Assembly: GCF_011075055.1 (NCBI RefSeq)
Contig: NC_058156.1
Span: 2,232,001 to 2,296,000, forward strand
DNA from: Mangifera indica
Lineage: Eukaryota > Streptophyta > Magnoliopsida > Sapindales > Anacardiaceae
Length of the DNA stretch: 64,000 nt
Reading direction: 5' to 3'
Positions 1 to 12,354 of this stretch are shown here, one piece after another. Position numbers and translations under genes: made by a program. The notes below the pieces were generated by a model. The model was not told the DNA's origin and did no database searches. It worked only from the letters and a program-made list of their open reading frames with translations. Position 1 is the stretch's first letter. The number at the start of each line of letters is the position of its first letter.

Positions 1-422
1 TTCTCTTATCTCTTCCAGAGGAAAACAGTCTTCTTCATGCTTTTTCTTTGTTTTTAGAAGGAAAGTAGATGATTTGGAGGGTTTTGAAAGAAAAGCAAGG
101 AATGAAAAGAAGAGAAAACACTTTTAAGACCTTAGTAACTAAAAGATCTCCTTCTTTTTCCTTTACCTATGTTTATATATATATTGGATGAAATATTATA
201 TAAATATGTTAGTGTGTTTTGGTGTTAATTTAAGGTATTTTTGTTGATAAAAGAAGTAAGACAAAGAGAAGGAAACCAACTTGACAAAGATTGACTTGAA
301 ATAAGGTAAGTGGAATCATTCTTAGTATGTTTCATGTTTTATGTTTTTGGTTCATTTGCTCTATGTTATAAATGATGATTTTGAAGTTGAAAAGTGTTGT
401 TTTGTCATTTGGGGTATCTATG

Positions 423-688
423 TAGGGCTGGACTTGAACGAACCCGAAACTAGCCAACCCTATAAGAGCTCGATCGAGCTTGAGCTACTCGTCAAATTTT
501 TCAATTAAAAATTTTGATACAAAACAACGTCGCTTTGACCAATATGTATTAAAACGACCTCGTTTTAATAACGAAAAAAGAGCCAAGCTGAATTCGAATC
601 AAGTTCAAGTCTGGCTTTCACGAGCTTGAACTCAAGCTCAGCTATATGTACTTGAGCTCGAGCTTGGCTCGACTCAAATCTAGCCCTA
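423..688 (+). mobile_element. hAT-type MITE, copy 1
   Basis: A 266-bp non-coding element starts TAGGGCTGGACTTGA and ends TCAAATCTAGCCCTA, so its ends are imperfect inverted repeats. It is flanked by a perfect 8-bp direct repeat, TATCTATG, at 415-422 and 689-696. An 8-bp duplication and a TAGGG terminus are the hallmarks of the hAT superfamily. The interior has AAACGACCTCGTTTT-like palindromes and no coding capacity, so it would depend on a transposase elsewhere. A second member in the opposite orientation lies at 51965-52229. Confidence 0.85.
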
Positions 689-730
689 TATCTATGTGTG
701 TGATTTTGTTCATGGCAAAGAATTGAAAAA

Positions 731-1114
731 TATTTATAGTTTTGCCATTAACTTCATCGCACATTTTAACTAAGTAATCTAATGAATCATGAGTCTTATT
801 ATAGCTTGTTGGAAAGCTCTTTGAATCCTCTTTTCACTGATATATAGCTTGTATGAATTAGATGTCGTTTGGATTGTTAAATTACATGAACAAAAAGACT
901 GTCTTATCAAATAAATAGTAAATATAGTTTTTTGCCACTAATTCTGTCTCATATTTTGACTGTTTTATCTAATAAATCATGAGTGCTATTATAGCTTGTT
1001 GGAAAACTCTTTGAATCTTCTTTCTAATGATATATAACTTGTATGAATTAGAGACCATTTAGATTGTTTTGTTAAATTGCTTAAACAAAAAGATTACCCT
1101 ATCAAATGAATAGT
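731..1114. repeat. Tandem duplication, two ~190-bp units
   Basis: Units at about 731-920 and 921-1114 align along their length, sharing for example ATCATGAGT, TTATAGCTTGTTGGAAA and TGTATGAATTAGA, with scattered substitutions. A third unit seems to begin near 1127 and is cut short by the purine-rich tract at 1141. No coding potential is seen. Confidence 0.75.
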
Positions 1115-1140
1115 TCAATAAACAATAATTTATAGTTTTT

Positions 1141-1240
1141 GGAAAGAAAGAAAGAAAGAAAAGGAGGAGAAAAAGAAAAGGAAGAAAAGAAAGAAAGGAA
1201 AGGAAAGAAAGGAGAGAAAAAGAAAAGAAAAAAAACAAGA
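1141..1240. repeat. Purine-rich (GAAA)n-like simple repeat
   Basis: About 100 bp consists almost wholly of A and G on the plus strand, built from GAAA, GGAA and GAGA units. It follows directly on the 190-bp tandem duplication. Confidence 0.8.
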
Positions 1241-4143
1241 AAAGGAATTTGGAGCTCAGGATTTAGGGGTCGTTCTAAGAGTATAGTCTGGTGGGTTGTG
1301 AATAGTTTTAGATAAAAGCAAGATTAGTAAGAGATAATGCACACATGCATGCTACGAACTATGAGAGGGTATTTTACGCTTCACCACTCGCAATAAGGTA
1401 TGTCTGTAGTAGGACATGCTTGTAGAAGAACATAGACCCACAGTAGGGTCTGCTTACAGAAGAGTATACTCATAATAAAACATAATTCAGATTCAGAAAT
1501 GGTGTAGTGAGAGAAAGGAAAAGAGCTCAAGCTTAGAAAAGTGTCAAATCCCTATAGTCAGCTTTCAAAAAGTATCAAATGGACACTAAATAGGACAAAG
1601 TATGACCTAAATAGTAAAGGATAAACTAAATTATCCCCTCAATTCTTTAAGACGGTTATGATGTGGGATTAAGTCCCGAGAGTGATATAAAACAAGAAAG
1701 GAGATAGTTTACTTAATTTTTTCCTCTTACTGAGTGTTTTTATCTCTCACTTCATTTTCTTTCATGATTGTAGACACAACTGATCGAGGTAGATGCAAGG
1801 CAAGGTCAGGTCAGTGAAGATAGATCCAGACTAAGGCTGATTATCTATGGTTTTTGTTATATGCATATGATATTGTTAACTTTTAGCCTATTCAGATAAT
1901 TGTACAGTTGTATCTAGGGGCATGTGCATAATTACTTCATGATCTTAGATGTTTTTAGATGAGTTTTTATATAGGATATATATATATTTTGTTCATTTCC
2001 ATATTTTTAGTTTTCTCAAAATAATTTTAGAATGTTTTTAGTGACGAGTTCATTTAAAAATTTGTTTTAAAATAAACGCTCTAGATATTAATTTGTAACA
2101 TTTTTCCTTCGGAAGGTAGCACTTTTGGGGAGGGATGTTACATTAATATTCATGGTTTAAATTTGGAAAAATTGAGATATGTTGTTGGCATTGTACATGT
2201 ACTACTGCATTGTCAATAAAAGATTTTATCGACAACAAAAAGAACACGATGAGAAACATTATGGGAAAAATATTGGAGGGATTGGTTGGTCAAGAATGTA
2301 AAGAAAGCAATCGAACTATATTTGTCTAGTTGGTCACGAAAGTAAAGAAAGCAATCAAACTATGTTTTAATAGTTAGATGATATATTATCTTGTGATTGA
2401 CACATAATCTAAATACTCAATTAAATACTCAAAATTGGTATACATATAATTGTTGTAAAGAAAAATAACAAAAGATTTCTGAATTTCTTAATCTGGTCTA
2501 CTTCAAAAGAAAGGAAAAAAAGAACTCTTAAATGTGAGGAATCTTGAAAGGTAAATCAGAATTCTAGATGGGCTCTTTTTCAGGCTACTTGAGAGCCAAG
2601 CTTAATACATTATGACAATTACTTTTCTTTAGACTACTTGAGAGCCAAGCTTAACACAGTATAACATTTAAATTTTTTAATTCTTATTAAGGCTGAATCT
2701 CTATGTCCCACCCAAACTTTGATGAAATAAATTGTTACTCTTTAAGTTTTAAAAAGTTTATTTACTCCCCATCTTTTAATCTTAATGAAAACTATTATAT
2801 GAAAAGGCAAAAAAAAAAAAAAGTTTATCCTATAATCCTTTAATTTGTTTTAATAAACCTTCCTCATCTCTATCTCCATCATTACCATGGCCATTGTCAC
2901 CATTATTATCACCATCAAAATAAAGATAAAGACAAATTCGAAGGTGTAAATATATCAATTTGCTTGTCAATTTCTTCTTCTCCCCTTCATAAGTTTTATC
3001 TTCTATTTTATGATATCGGATTTCAGTCATAATTCATTCTTGATAGAAATGTTGAGGTATTGAGTAAATGAAGAAAGTTGGATATAGATGAAGAGTAATA
3101 TTAATTTGGTGAAAAACTAGTGAAAGCCATTAAAGATCTTTTGGACATAAACAAAAGTAAATGCCTTTTAGCCGAGGCCATGAAGGGAAGCTAGCGGATT
3201 AGACAAAGGAAGAAAGATTCACCACAAACAGGAAGTGAAGTGGCCAAAGTTTGATTTGCAAGGTGGGGAGTATATCAACTCTAGAGAATAATACAGAGCT
3301 CATAATGACATACAATAGGTCTGTTTATGAATCGACAATTACAACTTAAATCATCCCATAAGGAGGAATTGAAGAGATTGATTGGAAGTCATTTGCCATA
3401 AGGTGAGGTAAGTATACCTTTTATGATGAATCAATAAGAAATGTTAGTTATAATATTGGTAGGGCAAGACTTATGAACAGAAGGGCTTTTGATAGGCTTG
3501 GTAAATTTGATTTAAAAAAAAAAAAACTTCACGTCCAGCAATCGTTTGATCCATAATAAGCATCAACTTTTTCTCGATAATGACATTGAATAAAGGATTT
3601 CAATTGGATTCGATTACATGCATGGATGCAAAAATGGTCAAGTTCTTAGTGATTAAATTATAAGCATTACCTTCGAAATCATTTGTTAGGTCTTCGGGTG
3701 ATTAAATTATAAGCATTACCTCTCCTCACTTTTAAAGAATATCCATTAGTTTTACCAATTAAAACATATTTATAAGAATTGGAGATGGAAACAATAAAGA
3801 TATAAATGAAAAACATATTGAGTTAACCGGTTGGAGAATAAATTAAATGATTTTAGGGCAGAATGACCTTCCAATCTTTTCACATAACGATTCCTATCAA
3901 GTAAACTAGATGACGGGCGAACAAAGTTTTCAAATTTGAGGGATGGACATGTTATTTCAAATAAGTTTGGGTTCATAGATCATCAAACATCACCAATGTA
4001 GCTTGTGAGCTACGCCGGTGGTCTGTCCAATCACTCAAACGACTGAGAACATGAACAGTGATCGCCTTGTTTCCTCCTATTACTTCTCAAAGACCAAATT
4101 TTTCCCTATAAAATTGAAGCAGAGATATCTGGCTGAATCAGAA
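1241..4143. other. Gene-free region with LTR-like debris
   Basis: No gene is seen. The sequence around 2105-2145, a GGAAGGT box followed by a purine run (TTTTGGGGAGGGA) and then TGTTAC, resembles the polypurine tract and LTR start of a Ty3/gypsy element, but no matching LTR or pol coding was found. A 23-bp motif near 2584 recurs near 2635, and a roughly 25-bp motif near 3650 recurs near 3700. Positions 2695-2800 look like one arm of the foldback family described at 36381. Confidence 0.4.
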
Positions 4144-6098
4144 ATGGAGCGTGTGGTGGGTTACAGATTCCATCCAACTGATGAAGAAATCATCCGTCTT
4201 CTTGAGCAGAAGAGGCGTGAACCTGATTTCTCTGTCCATGCTATTTCTGAGGCTAATATCTGTGATTACGAGCCTTTTCAGCTAACTAGTAAGTGGGTTC
4301 TTGCTATCAGTTTTAAAATTGATTTAAAATAATGTTTCTAACAGTTGTTTTGCTTTGGGTGTGGTGCAGGGCTTTCACGGATACCGTCCAGTGAAAAATG
4401 GTGCAGCTTTTTCTGTGCCCCAGATTATATAAATGTTGATACTAGTCGTTTTAGTAGAGCAACTAAGACGGGATACTGGAAGCTAACCGGTGAACCTCGT
4501 AAAATTAAGGCTAAACGTAGTAAGAAGGTAATTGGTGCCAAAAGGATTTTGGTATTCTATGAACGTCATGGTGGTTCTAAGGGGATTAAGACTAACTGGG
4601 TTATGCATCAGTATTCTGTCAACAATGATCCTCTTTATAAGGTATATGTACCTTTCGTTTCTGATTTATTTGCTTGGTGTTTAGCTATTGTACATTTGGC
4701 TTTGCATTGAACTTCACTATTCATTATGTTTTGCTTAATTTCCTTGCTTTAGTGATGATCATCTGAGGAAGGCAAAACTTCTGCTAATGTTCATTTTGTA
4801 AACTGTGCTGACCTAAGTGAAATGTTACCTACTTAGTTCTCTTGATTGATTGTGTTAGTGTGTTTTACTGATTTAAGATAGAAATTAATGTGCTAGATTC
4901 TTGCTTTCAATTTAGATATGATTGGATTAGCCTCAAAATATTCAGAACTACAGGTTCATTTCTGTGCTGCCTTTTGTTAACATGTTGTGGGTGGTAACTA
5001 AGTTAACTCGCAGAATATTTCACCCTGTATGGTAGGTCTTGTGAAACTTAGATTTTGAGATTTGGGAGTTGGATTGCGGTAGGTGTGCTAGGAAAAAGAA
5101 AAATTTGAATGAATGCCATGTTCAGATATAGATAGCTACATGGATTTTTTCATTTGCTTATATCTTTTTCATCAATAATGTAAGAAGTTTATATATTTGT
5201 TTTTAACTCTAAGTAAGACTATTATTCATTTGGCTAAAGATATTTAGTCCGAGGTTTATTTCGATGGATGAGAGTTCAATTTTTTTACTTTTAGTTCTCC
5301 TAGAATTTCAGTAACTAGTACTTTATTGTTGTTGGTGGAAATTTGCTATTGCTGGAAATTAAATGTTAGTTCACAATTACAGAATAGCAACTCATTTTCT
5401 GTGACAATTATTTTGTGTAGAAGGATTTTGTTGTGTATCGCATAAAAAGAAAAAGAGATAAGAAGTATAATGTTTTAACCAACAGTAAAGATCAACAAAA
5501 AAAGAAGCCCCATGTATCAACCAGGAATGATGAACCAAGTCATAGTATTTCTTTTGCTAATGGCTGTCCTCCAGAATTGCAGTCACAAATTGCAGAAAAC
5601 ACTTCAGAATTTCAGTCTAATGTTGCAGAAAATGCTTCTATAGAAGCACAGCTAGCACCAAGCAATTGTTCAGCTTCCTCTCCTAGATATCAAGTTACAG
5701 AAAATACTTTGCAAGTGGATCCACACCATCTTGCAGAATCAAATATGCTCTATGAGTGTAATGGGTTGGATGACACATCGCCCTCGGCACTGCAGTCGCA
5801 TGCAGGACAGGGACCCTCATATTCTAATGTCTCTAGTAATGACCAAGATGTATTGGATTCACCATTTGGCAGTAAGAGAGAAGACAACTCTGTGAATCCA
5901 CAGCAGCATATCCAGAATTCATACCCTTACGAGGACACAGGAGATAGTACCCATCCTCATAACTTCAACTTGACAAATTCAGTAGCTGGATTTGGCTGTG
6001 GAGTTAGCAGTGAATGGGACTCTGAAACGTTCATTGAAACTGTAAGAGTTGTGTTTGAGTATAATCCACAACCAGATGCTGTATCTTTGACATTGTAA
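4144..6098 (+). CDS. NAC domain transcription factor (3 exons)
   Basis: A plant-specific NAC family transcription factor, expected to act in the nucleus. The exons are 4144-4288, 4370-4641 and 5421-6098; all introns are GT-AG, the phases agree, and the product is 364 residues. NAC subdomain A (VGYRFHPTDEEII) opens the protein. Subdomains C and D (ATKTGYWKLTGEPRK, then VIGAKRILVFYERHGG and WVMHQYS) are in exon 2, and subdomain E (KDFVVYRIKRKRDK) opens exon 3. The remaining ~200 residues are Ser/Asn/Gln-rich, with no membrane segment, as in a typical activation region. An in-frame ATG lies at 4018, but the conserved domain starts at once after 4144, so I prefer 4144. A damaged paralogue follows at 7187. 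The exact NAC subgroup is not resolved. Confidence 0.9.
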
Positions 6099-7186
6099 TA
6101 TTTTTTTCACTCTAGCTGGATATTCTTAAATATGTAATCTTTAATTATTGTTATATGATATCTTTCTGGAGTTTGTTCTTTAGAACATTGGAGAACTCCA
6201 ATTTGTTTGTACCCATCGATGCTGCTGAAAACAATATGTAAGGCTGGTACATAGTTGTTTTTTTGCTCCTATATGATTACTGTGAGAATGTCATAGAATA
6301 GCTAAAAGAACTGTTTCATTTCGTGTCCAAACGGAAATTGCCGGTAAGCAACTGGTGTTCCTGATTGATCACTTGAGTTGACTACAAGCTCATCGTGCAT
6401 GGTTCTTGATAAGAGGAGATGCCTCCATGCCAGGAAATGGTGGCTTCCTAGTGGCTTGAGTTTTGGTTTGCACGACAAACACGAGTTGTTATCTGCATGC
6501 CAAAGACTAACACCATTGCGACCTAGGTTGCATTATGCTCGCCAAAGGGATGCCTCTAGAGAAGCAGCAGGTTCATGGCACAAGTTACCCATATGCACGA
6601 TGTTTGCACACTAATCTCCATGCCATTTTTGGCGCGAGTTATGTCCTGCATGTCATTGTCCTATTTGTGTCCAATTTGCCTGCAACATCTCGCTCAACCT
6701 AGACTGTTATAGCATTTTAGGAGGCATTCTTGGTGATGCGAGCTATAGAGAGTGCTTCTTCAGAGGAAGGTAATAGATGGGTTGTTATACAAACTTGTAG
6801 CTAAAGGAACCAAAAATTTTCCAAAAATAATCCTTTCGATAAATACCCGAGAGAATCAATTTTCATTTATGCATGCATAACATCACTAAAGGCAGAAACA
6901 ACTTGTAAAAGAAGGGATGGCTTCACTGTTACTTTTGAAGAAGAAACCGTGACATTTATGGAGAAAGACAACAAAAGGAGAAGAAGATTCTAGACAACTT
7001 GTAAGGGAAGGGGACAAGTTTTTGGTTTTTCTAACTTCAATACTTGTCGAGGAAGGATTTCACCTTTATAATCAAATTGAAAGTGGGGAAGTCAGATGGT
7101 GGGGTCTTCATTAAGTATTGCTTGTTTTTTGTGTATATAAAGAAGTGATCGCCATCGCCCATTTGCCATCAGAGCAAATTCTTCAA
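6099..7186. other. Spacer between the two NAC copies
   Basis: About 1.1 kb holds the NAC 3' flank and then a somewhat GC-richer stretch (6380-6680). That stretch has an open frame of 78 codons with no recognisable domain. No gene is called. Confidence 0.5.
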
Positions 7187-9080
7187 ATGGGTGTTCTTGT
7201 TGGTTTTAGATTTCATCCAACTGATGAAGAAATCGTGCATCTTCTTGAAATGGAAAGGCTTGACTCTGATTTCTCTGTCCAAGATACTATTGAGACTAAA
7301 ATTTACGATTTCGAACTAGGTGAATTGTTCGGTATGTGGCTCAACATTATCACTTTAAATGTTAAAAGTCCATAAACGTTTCTATATTTGTTATTTTCCT
7401 GGCTTTGTTTCAGGGCTTTCACGAAATCAATCCAATGGAAAATGGTTTAGCTTCTTCTGCACAACTGATTATGTAAATGCTGATAGCAATCGTGTTCACA
7501 TAGCAACTAAGGTGTCTACTAAAACCGACTAGGTTCTTCTGCCAAAGACAATACTCTTTATAAGGTATCTTCTAGTTTCCTTTCTTATTTATTTGCTGGG
7601 TTTTGACCTGAACATTTGCCGTTGCTTTCAGTTTTATTATTCGTTATGCTCATAACATGTCATTTCTCTGAAATTATGAAAGAAATTTTAATCTTGTTTT
7701 TCACTTCATCCTCAAATCTGGCTGGAAAACTGTTAATCATTTGGTTAGCAAAATAGTTGTTCTGCTTGCGGCTAGAACTTTGGCTAGTGCTAATCTGCCA
7801 TTTTTTTAAATGAAAATTTGCTATTTATATTGATGCTGTAGCATTTATAGTTAGCAAGCTCATTTCTTCTTGACCAATAATTTGTGCAGAAGGATTTTGT
7901 TGTGTGTCGTGTAAAAAATATGGAGATAAGAAGCATCGTAATTCAACCAAGGTCAAAGGTCAACTGCAGAAAAAGCTTTGTACTTCAACATATGTTGAAC
8001 GTGAACGACAAGGAATACCCGGTTTCTAATTTCAGAAATCCTGTTGCAGAAAGCACTTTTCTGAAATCACAATTACCACCAAATAACAATCTGCTTCATA
8101 AGTTCAGAAATCATGTTGAAGATACTTCGATTTCTGAATCTAGAGATAGTCTTGAAGAAAATACTCCAATTTCTGAATCTTGGAATCATGTTGAAGAATC
8201 GTCGATTTCTGAATCTAGGAGTCATGCTGATCTATATACTTCAATTTCTAAATCTAGAGATTGTGTTGAGGAAAATACTTTGGTCTCTTAATCTGAGATA
8301 ATGTTGAAGGAAAATACTTCTCCAGAATTGCAGTTACTATTATAGTTTCTACCAAGTAACCATATGCTTTCTAATTCTATAAATCATTTTGGAGAAAACA
8401 CTTCTCCAAATGGCTATTTGATTTCTGAATGTAGAAATCATGCGAAAGAAAATACCTGTCCAGAATTGAAGTTATTGCCGCAGTTACCAGCAAATGACTA
8501 TTTGATTTCTGAATCTAGAAATCATGTTGAAGAAAATAGTTATCTAGAATTGCAGTTATTACTGCAATTTCTACCAAGTAACTACACAATTTCTGAATCT
8601 AGCAATCATGTTGAAGAAAAAAAACTCCCCAAGAATTGCAGTTACTGCCACAGTTTTTACCAAATAACAATATGATTTCTAATGCTAGAAATCTTGTTGA
8701 AGGAATATTTCTCCAGAACAATCAGAATGGCAATCAAGTAACAATTTGATTTCTAATTCTGGAAATCATATTGTAGAAAGTGCTCTGCCACTGTATTCTG
8801 ATCTGCCTACAATATCAAATGCACGAAGTGAGGGTAATAAGCCAGATGAGGCCATTTCTCACCACTGCAGTCACCTACAAATCAAGAACAAGGATCTTCA
8901 TATTCTAGTTTCTCTAGTAGTGGCTATCCTCCATTTGGCAGTGAGCAGGAGAATGACATGAATCCAAAATCAGGAATCCATCATCCTTATAAAGGAACCG
9001 GACACAGTATTCTTCCCCGTTACTGCCATTCACCGGAGACGGGTGGAGGATTAAGTGGTGGGGATAGCAGTGACATATAG
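7187..9080 (+). pseudogene. NAC domain pseudogene, tandem copy
   Basis: This is a decayed duplicate of the NAC gene at 4144. Exon 1 (7187-7331) is intact, has exactly the same length (145 bp) as its partner and encodes the subdomain A motif VGFRFHPTDEEIV. Exon 2 (7414-7564) begins in the same way (LSRNQSNGKW) but lacks the GYWK to MHQYS part of the NAC domain, roughly 120 bp. It reads into TAG soon after IATK and leaves the frame out of phase. Exon 3 starts at 7891 with KDFVVCRV, then carries a minisatellite, a stop near 8289 and further frame changes. A C-terminal remnant matching the other gene ends at TAG 9078-9080. A truncated protein from exons 1 and 2 is possible but would lack DNA-binding subdomains. 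Confidence 0.85.
8105..8790 (+). repeat. Minisatellite inside the NAC pseudogene
   Basis: From about 8125 to 8290 there are four units of 36-39 bp, each starting ATTTCTGAATCT or close to it and reading as ISESRNHVEENT-like peptides. Downstream to about 8790 the same core is embedded in larger units of roughly 100 bp, which add an LQLL..LPSN segment. The intact neighbour at 4144 shows only faint traces (AENTSEFQSNVAENAS), so the expansion happened in this copy. Confidence 0.8.
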
Positions 9081-10177
9081 ACTCTCAGACCTTGAACAAA
9101 TGGGTAAATGATATATTTGTGTAATACCACACATGAATAATCTTGTTATATTGTAATTGTTCTTGGATTTTGTTATTAATAACACTTTGAGAACTCAATT
9201 TGTGTGTTCTTATCTTGTATGTAATAATATATCAAAGTTCTGGGCTTGTCAAGTAAAGAGTATTAAGAGATGCAGTGGTTCTTAGATAAAACGAAAAAGT
9301 TTTGGTTTCTGTCGTTCAACAGATCTGGTTATAAACAACTGATCTTTTTCAATTTTTACAATTTATTTTATTAGAAAATGATCTGCTAACATGCTGAATG
9401 ATAGTCTAGCTCATCATGGAAATTTCATCTCTAAACAGAACAAAAGAAAGGCAAGACATACATGATACAAAATTCTGGTAAAAGACACCATTTTCGTTCA
9501 AAGCACCAACTTTTTCTGGGGTGTCTGTATTTCCACTCTGCGGTTTGTTCCTCACTTTTGAAGATTTCTGTGTGGCCTTCTCTACCTCCCATGGCATCTT
9601 CAAGATGATCTCCTGGCACCCTTTAAGCAACACAAAAAAGTCAGTCAAGCTGCTCTTCATGTTTTGAAGCTTGGAGAAAGGATATCCTAGTGGAGGTAAT
9701 TATATGTATAACCTTTAGATCATTGTGTCTGTGTTCTGTCATCCAGGTGATTGTGTAAGTTCACACTAGACTTCACTATATTTCCAATGATCACTGAAAT
9801 CACTAATATAAGTTCACTGGAGAAATCAACCTAACCTTAATACTATTTCTTTTCCTGCATTAGAAAATATGAAAATTAAACAAGTTTTCAGTTGATCACG
9901 CAATTGACCATAGCCATTGGAAGATTCATGTAACTGGTGAGGGAAGATCTTTGATAGTTTATCAAACAAAAGTCAATAAGAATTTTAAGATCCGGAACAA
10001 AGATCTTATTTTTGGCAAAACACATCTTACAATTACTAATCTGTCATGATGTCAAGTAAAATGGTATGTACATTGTTACCTGTCTTTTTTGTATGGATAA
10101 CTCTGGCAGCTAAGATTCTGAGGAAGGGATAAAGAGAAGTGATCTTTCTTCTCTAGGCTTATGACAGGCCCCAGGCT
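9081..10177. other. Convergent spacer, no firm gene
   Basis: This region lies between the NAC pseudogene (+) and the DUF593 gene (-), and should hold both 3' ends. An open frame of 84 codons at 9406-9660 (-) has normal-looking codons but no domain I recognise and no clear splice context. It could be a short unknown gene or part of a 3' UTR. Confidence 0.35.
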
Positions 10178-11763
10178 TTAGGATTGCTGTAAATTTTCAT
10201 CAGTTGTTCCTTCATTATCATCCCTCAGTGATTCAGAATGGTCATTGAAGGACGATACTTCAAGAAAACCATCAAGTGATCTACTACATTCAGATTTTGA
10301 TTCTTGGTAATCCTTGTCTAAGCAACCATGTCTTATTCTATAAGCATCAAGCTCGGCCTCTAATTCTTTAATTTCTTCCTCCCTCTTTGAGAGTAAATCC
10401 CTGGTTCTTTGCAGAGCTTCCTGGTCATACTCTGCCTCCTCCTCCGTCATCCTCTGATATTGTAAGGCATCCATCTGAACAGCTGCTTTCTCTGCCTGCA
10501 ACCTGGTAATCATGGCCATTGCATTGTTAGCTGCAACGGCAGAAGCACTTCTTTCTTCATCCAATTCCATGTACAGAGCCATCAGTGACTTGTGATCCAA
10601 GCGAAGATGTCTATTAAATTGCTGCAAAATGGAGTCGCCATATGCTTCATTTGATCCATGCCCCTCTGTTAACTCTTTCGAATCATCTGTTTTCTCAAAT
10701 GGCAATTTTCGTTGAAGCCTTGTGCTAAAGTTAGGACTGGAATCTGACAGTGGGATTCCAAAGAATTTATTTCCTCTGATAGCTCTATCTTCATTAAAAT
10801 CTTCAGAATCAATCAGCAATGGAACAGTAGTAGCTTTGACTTCTTCCCTTACTACAACAAGAGATTCAATAAATGGATTAATGACATGATAAGCAGACAC
10901 TGTCATAGACATAAACAGGCATCCAAGTATGATCAATTATGTATGACTACTAGATTTTTTCTATAAATTGGAAATATATGAACTGAGGAATGCAGGAGAA
11001 AATTGTACAACAACAAAGGAAATTGTAGAAACTCACATTGCCTATTGAGAGTCGAAGTATCATCTGGAACCTCTGATCCATTATCTGAGACAAGCTTGAG
11101 TTCTGTGTATTGAATGTGGGGCAAATCAAACTGGCGAGACTCGTCGTCTCTCAAAGTGATGAATGGTGATCGCGGAGTAGGAGCAGGAGCCATTGAATTG
11201 AGCGCAATATTTTTGGGTTTAGAATGGTATCTAACTTTCAAAGGCTCCCCGCAGCAAGAACAGCATTTGAAATTGCTCTTCTCCCTTATCAACTCATCCT
11301 TCTTGGAAGAAGGAAGTGTCAACTGAATTTCATATTCATCATCGAGAAGCAGTTCAACATCCTTATGCAAAATCGCAACAAGAGATTTATAGGTATCACA
11401 GTCAGAAACTTTCCCTGTAGCAAACGAAAGGAGACACCCATCACACATCTCCCTTACATCAGAGAGCTTCCTATGAACATGGCAATAAGCAAGGGATGAC
11501 GCATCTTTCTTGTGATTCTCACAAATGGATTCATTGTAATAAAAATCAGAATTTCTATGAACAAGATAATGATCAAGCCTTGTACAAAACAAGCAAGGAA
11601 GTCTCAATTCAAAGAACTTGGCAAACTCATTGGCAGCAAATGCAAGAAACCCATCAATGAAAAGTATAATTATCAACACCCATTCAAGAGCAGCATAAAT
11701 CACGAAATATGGGAACTTTCCAAATTCTTGTTCCACAAAACACTTAAATGATCTCTTTGCCAT
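10178..11763 (-). CDS. MYOB: Myosin-binding protein with GTD-binding (DUF593) domain
   Basis: This looks like a member of the MyoB family, membrane-anchored adaptors that bind the globular tail of myosin XI on motile vesicles. Exon 1 is 11763-11037. Exon 2 ends at the stop at 10178-10180 and starts at 10899 or 10851; both acceptors keep the frame, giving about 482 or 466 residues. An N-terminal membrane segment (residues ~18-46, YFVIYAALEWVLIIILFIDG) is followed by a Cys-rich part (LPCLFCTRLDHYL, CENHKK, MCDGCLLSFATG, CCSCCGEPL). Exon 2 encodes the long coiled coil of the GTD-binding domain, from HKSLMALYMELDEER to ELEAELDAYRIRHG. By recall it is closest to the Arabidopsis MYOB5/MYOB6 pair. 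Confidence 0.9.
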
Positions 11764-12193
11764 ATCTTTGTTTTCTTTTTTGTTAATTGTAAAAACAAAA
11801 ACAAAAAATGCTACTTTGTGCTTGTCCAGGTTTAGACAGAAATTCTCAAAGGATAATGATGAGGTAAAAGATCATGACCTGAAGGGGGCAAACAAGATCA
11901 AGATCATGACCTTCCTCTATGGAGGAGATCAGGAGAGAGTGATTTTGAGAGGAAGAAAAGGACACAAGTGAAATAGTGATGCTCAGTTTTAGGTTTCAAA
12001 AATTGAGTGGTGAATTTAAATTATCTTTAAATAGGAAAGTTTTGATGAAAGAATTTGAGGATTATTAGGAAGACCATGAAACGGAAATAACGGTCTATCC
12101 TACAAATTACAACAAATGCTATTAAATGGGTTGGTTTGTTGTGGATAAAACTCTTAGAAATTATATTATAATTTTCTATTTTTTTTCATAAAA

Positions 12194-12254
12194 AATGCAC
12201 CTATGAAAATATCCCTCTTTTCCCTTATACGAGAAATATTTTCATAGGTGCATT
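12194..12254. repeat. Perfect 19-bp inverted repeat (hairpin)
   Basis: Arms 12194-12212 and 12236-12254 are exact reverse complements (AATGCACCTATGAAAATAT) separated by a 23-nt pyrimidine-rich loop. It lies about 430 bp upstream of the DUF593 start codon. It could be the core of a small MITE or a stem-loop; no flanking duplication was identified. Confidence 0.8.
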
Positions 12255-12354
12255 GTTTAGAAATAAAAGGAGACAATTTACTATCGTTACACTATAATCA
12301 AAATTTCATCTTCTACTACAAATTGGCATTTACACTTAGTATAACATCTATTTA

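Noticed and set aside
4018..4143. Upstream in-frame ATG of the NAC gene
   Set aside because: The added 42 residues have no NAC character, while the conserved domain begins three residues after the ATG at 4144.
6378..6614. 78-codon open frame between the NAC copies
   Set aside because: No domain, no splice or promoter context; compatible with chance.
9406..9660. 84-codon minus-strand frame
   Set aside because: Reasonable codons but no recognised family, and it lies downstream of the DUF593 stop; kept only as a remark in the spacer entry.
11114..11751. Plus-strand open frames opposite the DUF593 exon
   Set aside because: Antisense shadows of a clearly conserved coding exon.
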